This document shows, piece by piece, positions 9,547-19,105 of a stretch of 64,000 nucleotides of DNA (position 1 is the first letter of the stretch; the number at the start of each line of letters is the position of its first letter). The notes under the pieces are model-generated. The model saw nothing but the letters and a program-made list of their open reading frames with translations, had not been told where the DNA came from and did not search any database. The position numbers and the translations under genes are program-made. Where the stretch lies: the NCBI GenBank assembly GCA_947454485.1, contig CANGJJ010000002.1:310001-374000 (forward strand), read 5' to 3'. The stretch comes from Beijerinckiaceae bacterium. Lineage in GTDB: Bacteria; Pseudomonadota; Alphaproteobacteria; Rhizobiales; Beijerinckiaceae.

Positions 9547-9989
9547 GCCCCCGTGCCGGGAAAGAGGCCAAAATCGGCGACCGGGAGGCGCTGGGCTGGT
9601 GAGAGGCTGGGCGCGGCGGTGCTGCGCGAAATGAGACGGCTGAGCGCGATCCGCTCGGCCTCATCAAAGCTTGCAGCCTGGACCACATCAACCATGCGCC
9701 AGCGGCCATAGCTGAGGGACAGGCGCACCAATTGATGGCCCTCCAGCGCCAGAAGCAACTGCAGCAAAACAAGGATCGCAGCTGCAGCCATGGCGGGCAC
9801 AAAGAGGGCGACCAGCGCGCTCAGAGCCAGCCAAGCCAGCGCGGCGAGCCAGGCTCCCTTGGTCATAAGCCACAGAAAACTAAAGATAAAAGCCAGAAAC
9901 GACCCGCGTTCGGGCACAAGCCGAAGGTCACGCGCGATGGTGTCATCATCGCGCGCTGTCTGCGGCAGGTGAACCGTATAGATGGTCAT
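9537..9989 (-). CDS. DUF2628-family membrane protein embedded in the his operon
   Basis: The 150-residue product starts with a short soluble segment (TIYTVHLPQ), then two or three hydrophobic helices (about residues 30-85), then a soluble C-terminal half ending with [17 protein letters not shown] recognise this as the DUF2628 family that sits between hisB and hisH in Rhizobiales; its function is unknown. It starts 8 nt after hisB, and its end overlaps the hisH start by 10 nt, so it is clearly part of the operon. A role in histidine synthesis is not shown by the sequence. Confidence 0.85.
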   Translation of the reverse strand: MTIYTVHLPQTARDDDTIARDLRLVPERGSFLAFIFSFLWLMTKGAWLAALAWLALSALVALFVPAMAAAAILVLLQLLLALEGHQLVRLSLSYGRWRMVDVVQAASFDEAERIALSRLISRSTAAPSLSPAQRLPVADFGLFPGTGAWR

Positions 9990-9997
9990 GGATCGCC

Positions 9998-10591
9998 TCA
10001 GGCCGAGAGAGTGCCTTTGGTGGACGGGACGCGGTCGCTCTGGCGGGGGTCGATGGCGACCGCAGCCCGCAGCGCACGCGCCAGTCCCTTGAAGCAGGAC
10101 TCGGCGATGTGATGGTCATTGTCGCCATAGAGCGTTTCCACATGCAGCGTCAGCCCGGCATTCATGGCGAAGGCCTGGAAGAATTCGCGCACCAATTGGG
10201 TGTCGAATCTGCCGATCTGGTCCGTGTGGAAGCGTGTGCGAAAGACAAGGAAAGACCGGCCCGAAATGTCGATGGCGACACGGGTCAGGGTCTCATCCAT
10301 GGGCAGATGCACATCAGCATAGCGGGTGATGCCCTTCATATCGCCAATGGCCTGGCGGAAAGCCTGGCCCAAGGCGATGCCGACATCCTCGACCGTGTGG
10401 TGATCGTCGATATGCAGATCCCCTTTCGCCGAGATCGTCAGATCGATCAGCGAATGGCGGGCGATTTGGTCGAGCATATGGTCGAAAAAGCCCACTCCGG
10501 TGGAGATGGTGCTTTGACCAGTGCCGTCGAGCGTGACCTCGACCGAGATATCGGTTTCCCGCGTCTTGCGCGAGAGGGAAGCAGTGCGCAT
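9998..10591 (-). CDS. hisB: Imidazoleglycerol-phosphate dehydratase
   Basis: HisB dehydrates IGP to imidazole-acetol phosphate. The 197-residue monofunctional enzyme has both metal-binding signatures: [16 protein letters not shown] and [19 protein letters not shown], with the repeated His residues that bind two Mn ions. The N-terminal region ([16 protein letters not shown]) is typical. It is the first gene of the minus-strand his cluster and is divergent from hslV, with about 127 nt between start codons. Confidence 0.97.
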   Translation of the reverse strand: MRTASLSRKTRETDISVEVTLDGTGQSTISTGVGFFDHMLDQIARHSLIDLTISAKGDLHIDDHHTVEDVGIALGQAFRQAIGDMKGITRYADVHLPMDETLTRVAIDISGRSFLVFRTRFHTDQIGRFDTQLVREFFQAFAMNAGLTLHVETLYGDNDHHIAESCFKGLARALRAAVAIDPRQSDRVPSTKGTLSA

Positions 10592-10663
10592 GGGAAGAGT
10601 TCCGGTTGCCCTCGGCTTCTAGCAAGGAGAGGGCCGCTTTGCTACCCTTCAGCGATCAGATGC

Positions 10664-10691
10664 CTTGAGAGATCGACACGCGGCTCATAGA
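10664..10691 (+). promoter_or_regulatory. Possible heat-shock (RpoH-type) promoter of hslVU
   Basis: CTTGAG at 10664-10669 and CATAGA at 10686-10691 are separated by 16 nt, about 28 nt before the hslV ATG. Alphaproteobacterial RpoH promoters have a CTTG-type -35 and a C-T/A-rich -10 with 16-18 nt spacing, and hslVU is a classic RpoH target. The match is partial, so this is inference from position and gene function. Confidence 0.3.
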
Positions 10692-10718
10692 TGGCAGTCT
10701 GATCAGCAGGAGATTGCG

Positions 10719-11288
10719 ATGCAGGATGCCCAGCAGCAGAGCTGGCATGCCACCACGATCCTTATGGTGCGCAAGCAAGGCAAGGTGGTTATCGGGGGCG
10801 ACGGGCAGGTGAGCCTCGGCCAGACCGTGATCAAGGGCAATGCCCGCAAAGTCCGCCGTCTGGGCAAGGCTGAGGGCGTGATCGGCGGTTTTGCCGGGGC
10901 CACGGCCGATGCTTTCACCCTCTTTGACCGGCTGGAGGAGAAGCTCGACCAATATCCCGGCCAGCTGACCAGAGCCTGTGTGGAGCTGGCCAAGGACTGG
11001 CGCACCGACCGCTATCTGCGCCGCCTCGAGGCCATGATGCTGGTGGCGGATGCGCAGACTGGCCTTGTTCTGACCGGCAATGGCGATGTGCTGGAGCCTG
11101 AAGCGACACCTCATGGTTCGGCCATGGCGATTGGCTCTGGCGGCAATTATGCCCTCTCTGCCGCGCGCGCTTTGTTGCCGATGGATCTCGACGCTGAAGA
11201 GATTGTGCGTCGCTCCATGGCGATTGCAGCTGAGATCTGCGTTTACACCAACACATCGCTCGTCATCGAGAGCATTGACGCGCGCTAG
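10719..11288 (+). CDS. hslV: HslV peptidase subunit of the HslVU protease
   Basis: HslV forms the double-hexamer proteolytic core that degrades unfolded proteins fed by HslU. The 189-residue product carries the N-terminal peptidase start [22 protein letters not shown]; Thr11 or Thr12 would be the nucleophile after propeptide removal. GNARKVRR and the [16 protein letters not shown] segment are also characteristic. The ATG at 10719 follows a CAGGAG site (10707-10712); the frame extends 18 codons upstream without support. It is followed 18 nt later by hslU. Confidence 0.97.
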   Translation: MQDAQQQSWHATTILMVRKQGKVVIGGDGQVSLGQTVIKGNARKVRRLGKAEGVIGGFAGATADAFTLFDRLEEKLDQYPGQLTRACVELAKDWRTDRYLRRLEAMMLVADAQTGLVLTGNGDVLEPEATPHGSAMAIGSGGNYALSAARALLPMDLDAEEIVRRSMAIAAEICVYTNTSLVIESIDAR

Positions 11289-11306
11289 GCCGCGCAAAGG
11301 ATGACC

Positions 11307-12617
11307 ATGACCGATTTCTCGCCGCGTGAAATTGTCTCCGAGCTTGATCGCTTCATCGTTGGACAAAAACTCGCCAAGCGCGCGGTCGCCATTGCGCTGC
11401 GCAATCGCTGGCGTCGCTTGCAGCTGCAAGGGCCGATGCGCGATGAAGTCTTGCCGAAAAATATTTTGATGATCGGCCCGACTGGCTGCGGCAAGACAGA
11501 GATCTCGCGTCGTCTTGCCAAACTTGCGGGCGCGCCTTTCTTGAAGGTCGAGGCAACGAAATTTACCGAAGTCGGTTATGTCGGCCGCGATGTCGAACAG
11601 ATCATCCGCGATCTTGTTGAGATTGGCATTGCGCTCGTCAAAGAGCGCAAGCGCAAGGATGTGGAGGCGCGCGCACAGCTTGCCGCTGAAGAGCGCGTTC
11701 TTGATGCGCTGGTGGGCGAAAATGCCTCTGCCACAACGCGTGACGCCTTCCGCAAGAAATTGCGCGCCAGCGAATTGGACGACAAAGAGATCGAGATTGA
11801 GCTGCAATCAGGGGGTGGTGGCGGCCTGCCCATGTTTGAATTGCCCAATATGCCGGGCACCTCTGTCAGCGCGGTTTCGCTGGGTGATATTTTCGGCAAG
11901 GGCTTTGGTGGACGCGGCAAACCAAAGCGCATGAAAGTGCGCGACGCCTTTGCGCCTTTGCTGACCGATGAGAGCGAGAAGCTGCTCGATCAGGATCAGG
12001 TCGTGCAAGAGGCCATTCGCGATGTCGAGAATAATGGCATCGTCTTTCTGGATGAGATCGACAAGATCTGCGCGCGCGAACAACGCGGCGGCGCGGATGT
12101 GTCGCGCGAGGGCGTGCAGCGCGATCTCTTGCCGCTCATTGAAGGCACGACCGTCTCCACCAAACATGGGGCGGTGAAGACCGACCATATTTTGTTCATC
12201 GCCTCGGGCGCCTTTCATGTGTCAAAACCCTCTGACCTTCTGCCAGAGCTGCAAGGCCGCCTGCCGATCCGTGTGGAATTATCGCCTCTCAATGAGGAGG
12301 ATTTCCGCCGCATCCTGACCGAGACCGAGGCGAGCCTGGTCAAGCAATATGTGGCCCTGATGGCCACCGAAGGCGTTGATCTCGTCTTCCAGTCCGATGC
12401 GATCGACGCGCTCGCGCGGGTGGCGGTGCAGGTGAACAATTCGGTTGAAAATATCGGCGCGCGCCGCCTGCAAACCGTCATGGAGCGGGTGCTGGACGAG
12501 ATCAGCTTCTCCGCTCCTGATCGCTCGGGCGAGCGGATTGAGATCGACGGCAGCTTTGTTGAGAAGAATGTCGGCGACCTTGCCCGCAATACTGACCTCA
12601 GCCGCTTCATCCTTTAG
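11307..12617 (+). CDS. hslU: HslU ATPase subunit of the HslVU protease
   Basis: HslU is the AAA+ unfoldase partner of HslV. Visible are the N-domain ([24 protein letters not shown]), Walker A GPTGCGKT (about 57-64), the [12 protein letters not shown] pore-region motif, the inserted I-domain (about 130-230), Walker B ([10 protein letters not shown]) and sensor segments near [11 protein letters not shown]. The C-terminus ends in RFIL, close to the conserved tail that activates HslV. The ATG at 11307 is preferred over 11301 because AAGG at 11297-11300 is then 6 nt away; the longer form would add two residues. Confidence 0.97.
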   Translation: MTDFSPREIVSELDRFIVGQKLAKRAVAIALRNRWRRLQLQGPMRDEVLPKNILMIGPTGCGKTEISRRLAKLAGAPFLKVEATKFTEVGYVGRDVEQIIRDLVEIGIALVKERKRKDVEARAQLAAEERVLDALVGENASATTRDAFRKKLRASELDDKEIEIELQSGGGGGLPMFELPNMPGTSVSAVSLGDIFGKGFGGRGKPKRMKVRDAFAPLLTDESEKLLDQDQVVQEAIRDVENNGIVFLDEIDKICAREQRGGADVSREGVQRDLLPLIEGTTVSTKHGAVKTDHILFIASGAFHVSKPSDLLPELQGRLPIRVELSPLNEEDFRRILTETEASLVKQYVALMATEGVDLVFQSDAIDALARVAVQVNNSVENIGARRLQTVMERVLDEISFSAPDRSGERIEIDGSFVEKNVGDLARNTDLSRFIL

Positions 12618-12689
12618 CCCGCAAGCCGGGCCTTGCCTTGACGCCCGTGCGTTGCGATAAGGCCCGCCTGACCCGCAGGACAAAGTCCC

Positions 12690-13724
12690 ATGACCACATT
12701 TCACGAGCGCGTTTTCTCAGGGGTGCAGCCCACCGGCAATCTGCATCTGGGAAACTATCTCGGCGCGATCACGAAATTCGTCGCTCTGCAGAACACGCAT
12801 GAATGTCTGTATTGCGTGGTCGATCTGCATGCGATCACGGTCGCGCAGGATCCTGCGGTTCTGAAGTCCAATATTCGCGAAGTCACCGCAGCCTTCATCG
12901 CAGCTGGCATCGACCCCAAGGCGCATATCGTCTTCAACCAGAGCCAGGTTGCCGAACATGCGGAACTCGCCTGGATCTTTAACTGCGTGGCGCGGATGGG
13001 CTGGCTCAATCGCATGACCCAGTTCAAGGAGAAGGCGGGCAAGGATCGCGAGAACGCTTCTGTCGGTCTTTACGCTTATCCCACCTTGATGGCGGCCGAT
13101 ATTCTCATCTATCGCGCCACCCATGTGCCGGTGGGTGAAGACCAGAAGCAGCATCTCGAATTGGCGCGCGACATCGCGCAGAAGTTCAACAATGACTTCG
13201 CACAAAGCATTGCCAATTGCGGCTTTGGCGAGGCTTTCTTCCCGCAGCCTGAACCGCTCATCCAAGGTCCTGCCACGCGCGTCATGAGCTTGCGCGATGG
13301 ATCAAAGAAAATGTCGAAATCGGATCCCTCCGATTATTCGCGTTTGAATCTGTCCGATGATGCGGATGCGATTGCGCAGAAGATTCGCAAGGCCAAGACA
13401 GACCCTGAGGCTTTGCCCTCCGAGCTTGAAGGTCTGGCCTCGCGCCCGGAAGCTGACAATCTTGTTGGCATCTATGCCGCGCTCGCCGACAAGACGAAGG
13501 AAGATGTGCTGCGCGAATTTGGTGGCGCGCAATTCTCCGGCTTCAAAGCCGCTCTTGTTGATCTGGCGGTGGTCAAGCTTGGCCCGATTGGTGCCGAGAT
13601 GAAGCGCATCCAGACGGATCACGCTTATATTGATGCTGTGCTGAAAGATGGCGCCGACCGCGCCCGCATCATTGCGGCTGAGAATATGCGCGCGGTGAAG
13701 GATATTCTGGGCTTCGTGCGCTGA
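12690..13724 (+). CDS. trpS: Tryptophanyl-tRNA synthetase
   Basis: This class I aminoacyl-tRNA synthetase charges tRNA-Trp. The 344-residue product has the HIGH-like motif in [14 protein letters not shown] (about 12-25) and the KMSKS loop (about 206-211, [10 protein letters not shown]), plus the Trp-site stretch [23 protein letters not shown]. Its length is typical of the bacterial type. It lies 72 nt after hslU, with no clear terminator between them. Confidence 0.97.
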   Translation: MTTFHERVFSGVQPTGNLHLGNYLGAITKFVALQNTHECLYCVVDLHAITVAQDPAVLKSNIREVTAAFIAAGIDPKAHIVFNQSQVAEHAELAWIFNCVARMGWLNRMTQFKEKAGKDRENASVGLYAYPTLMAADILIYRATHVPVGEDQKQHLELARDIAQKFNNDFAQSIANCGFGEAFFPQPEPLIQGPATRVMSLRDGSKKMSKSDPSDYSRLNLSDDADAIAQKIRKAKTDPEALPSELEGLASRPEADNLVGIYAALADKTKEDVLREFGGAQFSGFKAALVDLAVVKLGPIGAEMKRIQTDHAYIDAVLKDGADRARIIAAENMRAVKDILGFVR

Positions 13725-13813
13725 GCCCGACAGCGGGGTTGAACGGGACCGCGCTGACTATGATATGCTGATCTGATCACGCCGGCCTTGAACCGGACGC
13801 TGAGGAGCCGCCC

Positions 13814-14374
13814 ATGTTCATCCAGACCGAAACCACCCCCAATCCTGCCACGCTCAAGTTCTTGCCCGGCCGCTCGGTCATGGCCGAGGGGAGCCTTGAG
13901 ATCCGCGACGGCGCTGGCGCTGCCCGTTCGCCTTTGGCTCAAGCCCTGTTCTCCGTCCCCGGTGTTGCAGGCGTCTTTTTTGGCCCCGATTTCATCTCCG
14001 TGACCAAGGGCGATGCGGAATGGCAGCATATGCGCCCCGCGATCCTGGGCATCATCATGGAGCATTTCACCTCGGGCGCGCCCCTTCTGGTGGGTGAGGA
14101 TACGGGTGCGAGCGATACGAGCGATGAGTTTTTCGATGAGGCCCATGCCGATACGGTGGCCACGATCAAGGAGCTGCTGGAATCGCGCATCCGCCCGGCG
14201 GTTGCCAGCGATGGCGGCGACATCACTTTCCGTGGCTATAAGGACGGCATCGTCTATCTGGCCATGAAGGGCGCTTGCTCGGGCTGCCCGTCCTCGACCG
14301 CTACGCTGAAAAGCGGCATCCAAAATCTCTTCCGCCATTATCTGCCCGAAGTGCAGTCGGTGGAGCAGATCTGA
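13814..14374 (+). CDS. NfuA-like Fe-S scaffold/carrier protein
   Basis: The 186-residue protein combines an N-terminal Nfu_N domain (MFIQTETTPNPATLKFLPG, about 1-90) with a C-terminal NifU-like domain (about 110-186). The latter holds the CSGC motif (C155, C158), which binds a 4Fe-4S cluster at a dimer interface in Nfu proteins. GAGGAG precedes the ATG. In related genomes the next gene is tsaB; here a DUF3800 gene intervenes. Confidence 0.93.
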   Translation: MFIQTETTPNPATLKFLPGRSVMAEGSLEIRDGAGAARSPLAQALFSVPGVAGVFFGPDFISVTKGDAEWQHMRPAILGIIMEHFTSGAPLLVGEDTGASDTSDEFFDEAHADTVATIKELLESRIRPAVASDGGDITFRGYKDGIVYLAMKGACSGCPSSTATLKSGIQNLFRHYLPEVQSVEQI

Positions 14375-14392
14375 GCTTCATTGCCTTTAGAG

Positions 14393-14443
14393 AAACTGCC
14401 GATAAGGTGAGTGCATATTAGCAGTCATCGTCGGCAGTTTTTT
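14393..14443 (+). terminator. Hairpin plus T-run between the nfu-like gene and the DUF3800 gene
   Basis: AAACTGCCGA at 14393-14402 is perfectly complementary to TCGGCAGTTT at 14431-14440, with a 28-nt loop, and the right arm runs into a T-run that ends 1 nt before the ATG at 14444. It could terminate the nfu transcript. The long loop and its position over the ribosome-binding region of the next gene leave open a control element or an insertion boundary. Confidence 0.45.
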
Positions 14444-15175
14444 ATGAGTTTCTTCGATCAAGATGTCGCATTCTTTTGCGATGAATCCGGCACGACAACA
14501 GGTCGTTATCTGCTGGTTGGCGGTCTTGCGATTGAGCGGGCAGCAGCTGCAATTGTGTTGTCCAGAATAGCCGAGTTTCGCAGCGTTTTTCAGATGACGA
14601 AAGAGCTGAAATGGACGCGGATTTCTGATCAAAAAATCGAAGCCTATGAGGCCTTTACAGATCTATTTTTTGATTTGAAAAATGAGGGTCTGTGCAATTT
14701 TCACTGCCTCGTTTTCGACAATTCCGCATGGAAGCACGCCAAATATAATGGCGGCGATGGCGATGTTGGGTTGTCGAAATTATTTTATCAGCTCATGCAC
14801 CAAAAGGTCGGCAAATATTATGGTGCGCGCGGTTCTTTGTTTATCAGGATGGATCAGCGCAATAGCAGCACAGGCGTCGAGAGTTTGAGGCGAATGCTTA
14901 ATGCCGCAGCTGCCAGAGACCATCGAAACTTCAGCCAGCCATATAAAGTCATTCAACCTTATGACTCAAAGCAATGCGATATATTGCAATTGAACGACGT
15001 GATCTTGGGAGCAGTCTGCGCCGCCCGAAATGGCAGGCACCTGTCTCCAGATGGGCGAGTCTCAAAAAAAGAAATCGCCAAGAGGGTTTTAAGATTGAGT
15101 GGCCTGGCCGATTTTGAGCGCGATACAGAATTTCACAGAACCGATTTTACGGTCTGGAATATGCGCCCGAGGTGA
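14444..15175 (+). CDS. DUF3800-domain protein (accessory, function unknown)
   Basis: The 243-residue product has the DUF3800 opening pattern, a strand followed by F-C-D-E-S-G (D13, E14), then a Y-L-L-V-G-G strand. Later acidic positions lie in FIRMDQRNSSTG and DSKQCDILQLNDVILGA. The family is scattered among bacteria and phages and is often placed near mobile or defence genes. Its acidic residues resemble a metal-dependent RNase H-like fold, but no activity is established. Base composition is visibly more AT-rich than the neighbours, and it interrupts the usual nfu-tsaB adjacency, which suggests transfer. There is no good Shine-Dalgarno; an in-frame GTG at 14411 is an alternative start. Confidence 0.8.
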   Translation: MSFFDQDVAFFCDESGTTTGRYLLVGGLAIERAAAAIVLSRIAEFRSVFQMTKELKWTRISDQKIEAYEAFTDLFFDLKNEGLCNFHCLVFDNSAWKHAKYNGGDGDVGLSKLFYQLMHQKVGKYYGARGSLFIRMDQRNSSTGVESLRRMLNAAAARDHRNFSQPYKVIQPYDSKQCDILQLNDVILGAVCAARNGRHLSPDGRVSKKEIAKRVLRLSGLADFERDTEFHRTDFTVWNMRPR

Positions 15176-15179
15176 AAAA

Positions 15180-15263
15180 GCAGTCCCCACGCTTCTACGC
15201 CCTAAGGCTACGGTCACGCCGTTCTTCTGAGCTCGTCAGATTTTTCAAAGCGCAGTGGACTGC
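15180..15263. repeat. Inverted repeat flanking the DUF3800 gene
   Basis: GCAGTCC at 15180-15186 is complementary to GGACTGC at 15257-15263, with CAC/GTG next to the arms but slightly out of register. It begins 4 nt after the DUF3800 stop. The arms differ from those of the hairpin on the other side of the gene, so this is not a simple terminal repeat pair. The remaining sequence up to the tsaB start at 15411 is AT-rich, and I see no gene in it. Confidence 0.3.
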
Positions 15264-15410
15264 TGGTGTTTTGTAGCATTCAGTAACAAAAAACGCAAGA
15301 AAAACGTGGCTTTTTGGAAGCTGGGGCCACATTTCGCTTTCTATTTCTGTCGCAACAACTTGGGCCGGGATTCCCTTGCCCATTCACCCAAGCTCGGTTC
15401 ATATGCGCGC

Positions 15411-16094
15411 ATGAAAATTCTGGCGCTTGATACAGCGCTCCCGGCGGTGTCGGCCTGCGTTTATGACGCGAGCACCCAGATGCGGCTCGTTGGTGAGACT
15501 GTCCCTATGGAGCGCGGCCATGCCGAGGCGCTTCTGCCCTTGATCCATCGGGTGATGGATCAGGTTGAGGGCGGCTTTGCCTCGCTGGACCGGATTGCCG
15601 TCACAGTGGGGCCGGGCTCTTTCACCGGCATCCGCATGGCGCTGTCGGCGGCGCGCGCCTTTGGCCTCGCTCTCAAAATTCCGGTGGTGGGTGTCTCGAC
15701 CCTGTCGGCCTTTGCAGCCCCTTTGGTCCTCACCCCCAAGCCCGGGACGATTGTCTCGGCCATCGATGCCCGCCATGGGCAGGTCTATGTGCAGGCGGTA
15801 ACGCCCAATGGCTCGGTTCTGCTGGCGCCCTGCGTCCTGCCGCTTGATGAGGTCTTCGACAAACTGGGCTTTGGGCTGATCCGCGTCACGGGCTCGGCGG
15901 CGTCTATGCTGGCTCTCAAAGGGGCGGCGCGCCATATCGACGTGCAGATCGAGGGCGAGACCCTCGCCCCCAATATTGATTTTGTGGCCCGCTTGGGTGC
16001 CTTGGCAGACCCGGCGGCAGCCCCCCCGACCCCGCTCTATATCAAGCCGCCGGATGTGAAGCCGCCAGCGCCCTTTTTGTCGGGCCGGGCCTGA
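15411..16094 (+). CDS. tsaB: TsaB, tRNA threonylcarbamoyladenosine synthesis subunit
   Basis: TsaB (YeaZ) is the non-catalytic ASKHA-fold partner of TsaD in t6A37 tRNA modification. The 227-residue product starts MKILALDTALPAVSACVYD and contains the hallmark TVGPGSFTGIRMALSAARAFGLAL. The ATG at 15411 is chosen because homologues begin with ILALDT; the open frame extends 52 codons upstream into AT-rich sequence with no conserved content. Its TGA shares one base with the rimI ATG. Confidence 0.95.
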   Translation: MKILALDTALPAVSACVYDASTQMRLVGETVPMERGHAEALLPLIHRVMDQVEGGFASLDRIAVTVGPGSFTGIRMALSAARAFGLALKIPVVGVSTLSAFAAPLVLTPKPGTIVSAIDARHGQVYVQAVTPNGSVLLAPCVLPLDEVFDKLGFGLIRVTGSAASMLALKGAARHIDVQIEGETLAPNIDFVARLGALADPAAAPPTPLYIKPPDVKPPAPFLSGRA

Positions 16095-16582
16095 TGTGGC
16101 CTTTTTCGGCCAAGCCCGCCCCGCCTTTGATCCGCCGCCTGTCGAGCGATCATGCGCCCGCTTGCGCCAAGCTCCATGCCGGTGCCTTTCATCGCGGTTG
16201 GTCGGCGAGCGAAATCGCCAATCTGGCCGCTGATTCCACCGTTCTGGCCCATGTCGCGCTCGATTCGGCGGGGCGAGAGGTGCTGGGCTTCTCCATGGCG
16301 CGCCATGCGGCCAGCGAAGCTGAGATCTTGACCATCGTGATTGACGCCGCGCGCCGCAAAGCAGGGCTGGGCGCGGCTCTTCTCGATGCCCAGCTCAAAG
16401 CCTTGCAGGATTTGGGTGTGGTGGAAGTCTTTTTGGAAGTGGCGGCGGACAATCCAGCAGCTCTCGCGCTCTATGCCCGCTATGGCTTTGAGAAAGTTGG
16501 CGAGCGCAAAGCCTATTATGCGCGCCCCGATGGGCCGCCCAGCTCGGCCTTGATCTTGCGCCGTGCGCAGCTGGTCAGCTGA
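16094..16582 (+). CDS. rimI: RimI-like ribosomal-protein-alanine N-acetyltransferase
   Basis: The 162-residue GNAT enzyme has the acetyl-CoA motif A region (EILTIVIDAARRKAGLGAAL) and motif B (VFLEVAADNPAALALYARYGFEKVGER) typical of RimI. RimI acetylates the N-terminal alanine of ribosomal protein S18. The TGATG junction with tsaB implies coupling, and tsaB-rimI pairs are common. The N-terminal 12 residues are Pro-rich. Confidence 0.9.
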   Translation: MWPFSAKPAPPLIRRLSSDHAPACAKLHAGAFHRGWSASEIANLAADSTVLAHVALDSAGREVLGFSMARHAASEAEILTIVIDAARRKAGLGAALLDAQLKALQDLGVVEVFLEVAADNPAALALYARYGFEKVGERKAYYARPDGPPSSALILRRAQLVS

Positions 16583-16660
16583 GCGTCACTTTTCCTGCGC
16601 TGATGCAAAAGGTCTGATAAACTGTAACCAGCGCAATCAGGCTTTCAGAGGTTTGCCATT

Positions 16661-18070
16661 TTGCTGGTCAAGGACGACACGATTTCTGCCACCGCTCAGC
16701 CCGAGCCCACGAAAAAAGTATTCGTGAAATCTTACGGCTGTCAGATGAATGCCTATGACGCGACGCGCATGACCGATGTGCTTGCGAAAGAAGGCTATGC
16801 TGAAACGCAAGCCATCGAAGATGCCGATCTCGTTGTCCTCAACACCTGCCATATTCGCGAACATGCCTCCGAAAAAGTTTTCTCGGAACTCGGCAAAATC
16901 AGAGTTCTGAAACAAGAGCGCCTTGCAGCGGGCAAACAGACCAAGATCACGGTGGCAGGTTGCGTTGCGCAGGCTGAAGGGGCTGAGATTCTACGCCGCG
17001 AAAAAGCGGTCGATCTAGTTGTTGGTCCGCAAAGCTATCACCGTTTGCCCGAATTGCTGGCGCGTACGGGCAATGGCGCTGGCGTGGTCGATACGGATTT
17101 TCCGATCGAAGACAAATTCGAATTTTTGGCTGATCCTGCGCCGGAGCGTATTCGCTCGCGTGGTCTCACCGCCTTTGTGACTGTGCAAGAAGGCTGCGAT
17201 AAATTCTGCACTTTCTGCGTTGTGCCTTATACGCGCGGCGCTGAACTGTCGCGCCCTGTCACGCAGATCCTGAAAGAAGTGGAACGGCTCACAGCCTCAG
17301 GTGTGCGCGAAGTGACTTTGCTCGGGCAGAATGTGAATGGCTATCATGGCGAGGGGCCTGATGGACGCATATGGTCGCTGGCGAAATTGGCCGAGCGCAT
17401 TGCGCAAATGCCCAGCATTGCGCGCATCCGCTACATGACGTCGCATCCGCGCGATATGAGCGATGATCTGATTGCAGCGCATCGTGATTTGCCTCAGTTG
17501 ATGCCCTTCTTGCATCTGCCGGTGCAGGCAGGTTCAGATCGCATTCTGGCAGAGATGAACCGCAAACATACGGCGGCTGATTACATCCGTCTCATCGAGA
17601 AGGTGCGCAAGGCCCGACCCGATATGGCGCTGTCCTCTGATTTCATCGTCGGCTTTCCCGGCGAGACCGAAGCTGAGTTCAAAGAGACGTTGAAGCTTGT
17701 TGAGGAGGTGACTTTCGCCTTCTCCTATTTCTTCAAATATTCCGCGCGCCCCGGCACGCCTGCCGCGCAGCTTGCCGAGCAAGTCTCTGACGAGGTGAAG
17801 GTCGAGCGCCTCGCGCGTTTGCAGCAGCTGGTCGATACGCAGCGCCATGCCTTTAACGCGGCCACGCTTGGCCGTGATGTGGATGTGCTCTTTGAAAAGC
17901 CTGGTCGTCACCCCGGACAGATTGGCGGCAAGAGCCCGTGGCTGCAGCCCGTTCATGTGGATGGACCCGCATCGCTCATTGGCGAAGTCGCAAAGGTGCG
18001 TATCATCGAAGTCGGTTCGAATTCGCTCTATGGGCGTTTGCTCGAAACCCCGCAGGAGGTCGCTTCTTGA
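16661..18070 (+). CDS. miaB: tRNA-2-methylthio-N6-dimethylallyladenosine synthase
   Basis: MiaB is a radical-SAM methylthiotransferase acting on i6A37 of tRNAs. Domains in order are the N-terminal UPF0004 domain with three cluster Cys ([23 protein letters not shown]), the radical SAM domain with CDKFCTFC (CxxxCxxC), and a C-terminal TRAM domain (from about residue 390). Length is 469 with the TTG at 16661, which has AGAGG 9 nt upstream. No ATG is available before the first conserved residues, so a non-ATG start is needed. Confidence 0.95.
   Translation: MLVKDDTISATAQPEPTKKVFVKSYGCQMNAYDATRMTDVLAKEGYAETQAIEDADLVVLNTCHIREHASEKVFSELGKIRVLKQERLAAGKQTKITVAGCVAQAEGAEILRREKAVDLVVGPQSYHRLPELLARTGNGAGVVDTDFPIEDKFEFLADPAPERIRSRGLTAFVTVQEGCDKFCTFCVVPYTRGAELSRPVTQILKEVERLTASGVREVTLLGQNVNGYHGEGPDGRIWSLAKLAERIAQMPSIARIRYMTSHPRDMSDDLIAAHRDLPQLMPFLHLPVQAGSDRILAEMNRKHTAADYIRLIEKVRKARPDMALSSDFIVGFPGETEAEFKETLKLVEEVTFAFSYFFKYSARPGTPAAQLAEQVSDEVKVERLARLQQLVDTQRHAFNAATLGRDVDVLFEKPGRHPGQIGGKSPWLQPVHVDGPASLIGEVAKVRIIEVGSNSLYGRLLETPQEVAS
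18054..18059 (+). promoter_or_regulatory. Shine-Dalgarno that sets the phoH-like TTG start
   Basis: A perfect AGGAGG inside the 3' end of miaB lies 7 nt before the TTG at 18067. It decides the start of the next gene, which has no ATG near its N-terminus. Confidence 0.75.
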
Positions 18071-19104
18071 GGTCACCATCCCAGACCCGTCCCGAACCGC
18101 CCCGCTTGCGCACAGATCGCAATGCCGATGCCAGCGAGATCACGCTCGCCTTCGAAGACAATCGCATCGCGTCCAATGTCTTTGGGCTCTATGACCAAAA
18201 TATCGCCAAGATCGAACGTCGGCTGGATGTGTCTGCCAATGCCAATGGCAATCATGTGACGATCAAAGGCACATCTGAGGCTTGCGAACAGGCGCGGCGT
18301 GTTTTGGAAAGTCTCTATGAGCTGGGACGGCGCGGCCATAGTGTGACTCTGGGCGATGTCGATGGCGCTCTGGAAGAGGGCGTCTTGCAAGGCTCGCTCT
18401 TTCCAAAAGACAAAGACAAGGAAGAAGGCCCGCGTGCCTCTTTCGATCAGATTGGCACACGCAAGCGCGGAGCTGTGCGCGCGCGCAATGCCGCGCAAGA
18501 TCTCTATCTGCGCTTGTTGAAGCGCCATGAACTTGTGTTTGCCGAAGGCCCTGCGGGAACCGGCAAGACATGGCTGGCGGTGGGACATGCTGTGTCTTTG
18601 CTCGAGCAAGGCGTGGTTGAGCGTTTGATTCTCTCGCGCCCTGCGGTGGAGGCGGGCGAGCGGCTCGGCTTCTTGCCCGGCGATATGCGCGAGAAAGTCG
18701 ATCCCTATCTGCGGCCCATTTATGATGCGCTCTATGACTTCATGGATGGGCGTATCGTTGAGCGCGGATTGCAGACGGGCATGATTGAAGTCGCGCCTCT
18801 TGCCTTCATGCGCGGTCGCACTTTGACCAGCGCCTGCGTCTTGCTTGACGAGGCGCAGAATGCAACTTCGATGCAGATGAAAATGTTTCTGACGCGTTTG
18901 GGCGAAGGCTCGCGCATGATCATCACGGGTGATCCCACGCAAACCGATTTGCCCCCCGGTCAGAAGTCAGGTTTGAGCGAAGCAGTGTCATTGCTGACGG
19001 GGCTTGAGGGCATCGGTCATGTGCGCTTTACCGGCGCCGATGTCGTGCGTCATGATCTCGTGCGGCGCATCGTGGATGCTTACGAGGGCAAGGCGGCGCC
19101 CTGA
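18067..19104 (+). CDS. PhoH-like ATPase
   Basis: The 345-residue protein has a KH-like N-terminal region (about 20-105: [21 protein letters not shown]) and a C-terminal P-loop ATPase domain with Walker [10 protein letters not shown] and Walker [10 protein letters not shown]. PhoH-family proteins of this kind cluster with ybeY and are thought to act in RNA or ribosome quality control; the exact role is unsettled. The TTG overlaps the miaB TGA (TTGA) and is preceded by AGGAGG, so translation is probably coupled. The gene ends 1 nt before ybeY. Confidence 0.93.
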   Translation: MRSPSQTRPEPPRLRTDRNADASEITLAFEDNRIASNVFGLYDQNIAKIERRLDVSANANGNHVTIKGTSEACEQARRVLESLYELGRRGHSVTLGDVDGALEEGVLQGSLFPKDKDKEEGPRASFDQIGTRKRGAVRARNAAQDLYLRLLKRHELVFAEGPAGTGKTWLAVGHAVSLLEQGVVERLILSRPAVEAGERLGFLPGDMREKVDPYLRPIYDALYDFMDGRIVERGLQTGMIEVAPLAFMRGRTLTSACVLLDEAQNATSMQMKMFLTRLGEGSRMIITGDPTQTDLPPGQKSGLSEAVSLLTGLEGIGHVRFTGADVVRHDLVRRIVDAYEGKAAP

Positions 19105-19105
19105 C

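Noticed and set aside
10656-11807. Open frame of about 383 codons antisense to hslV and the start of hslU
   Set aside because: It crosses two well-identified genes and shows no conserved motif.
12618-12689. Terminator between hslU and trpS (GGGCCTT...AAGGCCC)
   Set aside because: Only 7 bp with a long loop and no T-run.
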